Origin: Alphaproteobacteria bacterium
GTDB taxonomy: Bacteria > Pseudomonadota > Alphaproteobacteria > Rhizobiales > Xanthobacteraceae
DNA length: 6,883 nt
Direction: 5' to 3'
NCBI GenBank assembly: GCA_005883115.1
Contig: VAZQ01000173.1
Span: 2,610 to 9,492, forward strand
This document shows positions 5,730-6,883 of the stretch, one piece after another; within the stretch, counting starts at the first letter, position 1, and every line of letters begins with the position of its first letter. A program made the translations under genes and the position numbers. Below the pieces are notes generated by a model that saw nothing but the letters and a program-made list of their open reading frames with translations, had not been told where the DNA came from and did no database searches.

Positions 5730-6089
5730 CTACAAGCTGCGGCCGTCGAAGGGGGTCGGCTGGAGCGCACCGAGATCCGCCTCGTCGAGGCAGCGCACAT
5801 TGACGGCGACCATCTCGTCGCCTTTCGGATTCGTTCCACGCGAGAAGGCGCCCACGCCGCAGTGCGCACAGAACAGGTGATGGATGGATTTCTTGCCGAA
5901 CTGGTAGTCCTTGAGGCTGTCCGCGCCCGCACGCAGCGCGAAGTTTGCGGACGGCACGAACGACCAGAGTGCGCCGCGCTTCTGGCAGATCGAGCAGTTG
6001 CAGGCAACGACGTTAACGAGGTCGGTTGTCACCTCGAAACGCACCTCTCCGCAATGGCAGCCGCCGGTGTAGGTCTTGGCTCCGGACAT
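5730..6089 (-). CDS. GFA-family zinc-binding protein
   Basis: This 119-residue protein belongs to the GFA family (glutathione-dependent formaldehyde-activating enzyme / CENP-V fold), small cytoplasmic proteins that bind zinc through cysteines. Several members have been linked to glutathione adducts, but the formaldehyde role is doubtful for most. The cysteine pattern is complete: GGCHCGEVRF (C11, C13), CNCSICQKRG (C30, C32, C35) and FCAHCGVG (C74, C77), followed by the usual NVRCLD segment (97-102). The start ATG (6089-6087) has AGGAG (6096-6092) only 2 nt away, or GAGG 4 nt away, an unusually tight spacing. It lies 10 nt after the stop of the carboxymuconolactone decarboxylase-family gene, so the two form one transcript. 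It converges with the udh-like gene across 20 bp. I cannot name its substrate. Confidence 0.92.
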   Translation of the reverse strand: MSGAKTYTGGCHCGEVRFEVTTDLVNVVACNCSICQKRGALWSFVPSANFALRAGADSLKDYQFGKKSIHHLFCAHCGVGAFSRGTNPKGDEMVAVNVRCLDEADLGALQPTPFDGRSL

Positions 6090-6099
6090 TTCTCCTCGC

Positions 6100-6675
6100 C
6101 TAGTCGCCCTGAAAGTCGATCCGCTTGTCCGGCTCCTCTAGGTCGACGTGCAGGGCCTCGCATAGTCGGTTCGAATAGTTCCACATGCCGCAGAACACCG
6201 TCAATTCCACGATCTGTTTCTCGCTGAAATGTTGTCGCATCGCTGCGAAAGCGTCATCGTCGTCCCGTGCGGCGAGCAACGTGACGGCCTCGGCCCAGCG
6301 GATCGCCGCCTTCTGGCGCTCGTTGAGGTCGGGCGAGCGCATGTAATCGCTGCCTTGCGCTGCTTTGATCTGCGCCTCCGTCAATCCGATCTTTCTAGCC
6401 AACGGCACGTTATGGGACATGCAGTAGGCGCTCCGGTTGAGTGCCGAAGTCTTGATGATGACGAGTTGCTGGATCTTCACGTAGTCTGGGTCGGATTTCA
6501 GGTTATCGAGGCGGACCGCCGCATTGGGCAGCATCCAGCCTGCCAGCGCGGCGGGCTGGTGCGCCAGCACCTGCGAGAAATTGCTGATGCGTCCCCACTG
6601 CTTCAGAACACCGTCGTAGACGCTACGCGTCTCTGCGTCGGCCTCCTTCGGCGTGATCATCCGCACGCGCGCCAC
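6100..6675 (-). CDS. Carboxymuconolactone decarboxylase / AhpD-family protein
   Basis: This 191-residue, mostly helical protein is of the carboxymuconolactone decarboxylase/AhpD superfamily, which includes decarboxylases and thiol-dependent peroxidase partners. The core signature is a helix reading QLVIIKTSALNRSAYCMSHN, with Cys85-x-x-His88 (counting from the chosen start), followed by a typical ARKIGLTEAQI segment. A second conserved-looking half includes ERQKAAIRWAEAVT and ELTVFCGMWNYSNRLCEAL. I chose GTG 6675-6673 because AGGAGG (6686-6681) stands 5 nt upstream and the resulting MARVRMITPKEAD start is typical; an in-frame ATG at 6714 would add 13 residues with no homologous look and would place the Shine-Dalgarno inside the gene. 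It heads a two-gene operon with the GFA-family gene. Function is unknown: a Cys-x-x-His motif hints at redox or peroxide chemistry rather than lactone decarboxylation, but this is not proven. Confidence 0.85.
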   Translation of the reverse strand: MARVRMITPKEADAETRSVYDGVLKQWGRISNFSQVLAHQPAALAGWMLPNAAVRLDNLKSDPDYVKIQQLVIIKTSALNRSAYCMSHNVPLARKIGLTEAQIKAAQGSDYMRSPDLNERQKAAIRWAEAVTLLAARDDDDAFAAMRQHFSEKQIVELTVFCGMWNYSNRLCEALHVDLEEPDKRIDFQGD

Positions 6676-6883
6676 GGGAACCTCCTGCTGTCGCGAATCT
6701 AGCGCAGGCGCCACGCCGGCGCGAGCCGGCGACCAAGACTTGAGCCGGAGCTGCGACTTACGGCTGGGTCCGCAGGCTGCTCGTCCACGCCTTATAAAGC
6801 TTGCGTGTTGCTCTCCGACACGGCGGCTTCAAGCTCGCTGGCGTCATCCATGCTGAAACTGAATATTACAGTTCTTTTCAATC

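Noticed and set aside
6715..6730. Paired GCCGGC blocks in the leader of the carboxymuconolactone decarboxylase-family operon
   Set aside because: The blocks are short and self-palindromic, expected often in G+C-rich DNA, and no T-run or riboswitch-like context is present.
6792..6851. 19-codon minus-strand reading frame (MDDASELEAAV...) upstream of the carboxymuconolactone decarboxylase-family operon
   Set aside because: It has a start and stop but no convincing ribosome site or family resemblance; it could be a leader peptide but there is no support.

Overview
This G+C-rich window has densely packed genes, Shine-Dalgarno-led starts (several GTG), a DctP-DctQ-DctM TRAP transporter and a FadR-type GntR regulator. 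That combination suggests an alphaproteobacterium, probably of the Rhizobiales or a related order. This is an inference from gene content and style; there is no rRNA or other marker in the window. I see no tRNA, rRNA, CRISPR array, insertion sequence or attachment site.

Layout. Positions 1-116 hold no gene I can support. A small 4-oxalocrotonate tautomerase-family gene (117-308, +) ends at a strong intrinsic terminator (330-363). Directly after it lies a short-chain dehydrogenase/reductase (SDR) gene (375-1081, +) whose frame is broken near position 500 and which appears to have lost some 40-50 bases. Converging on it is the TRAP operon on the minus strand: dctP (4036 to 3035), dctQ (2952 to 2434) and dctM (2412 to 1129), with a hairpin in the dctP-dctQ gap. 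The 84-bp divergent region 4037-4120 carries a nested palindrome that probably acts as the operator. On the plus strand follow a FadR/FCD-type GntR regulator (4121-4869, also frame-broken, near 4610) and a uronate dehydrogenase-like NAD-dependent gene (4897-5709). Converging on these is a two-gene minus-strand operon: a carboxymuconolactone decarboxylase/AhpD-family gene (6675 to 6100), then a GFA-family zinc protein gene (6089 to 5730). Positions 6676-6883 hold only the leader of that operon, ending in an A+T-rich stretch that may contain its promoter.

How the genes may work together. The central block (regulator, divergent TRAP transporter, uronate dehydrogenase-like enzyme) looks like an uptake-and-first-step module. 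The periplasmic DctP would capture an organic acid, DctQM would import it with a cation gradient, and the dehydrogenase would oxidise it. By analogy with Agrobacterium-type Udh the substrate would be D-galacturonate or D-glucuronate, giving the aldaro-lactone. The later pathway enzymes are not in the window, so the substrate stays a hypothesis. The regulator would bind the palindrome and control both directions.

The most notable feature is that two genes, the SDR and the regulator, each have intact conserved sequence on both sides of an internal lesion. Each fits a net loss of 3n+1 bases, and each lesion sits at a short G+C palindrome. This is either recent gene decay or a systematic sequencing or assembly fault. 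I found no convincing previously undescribed system.
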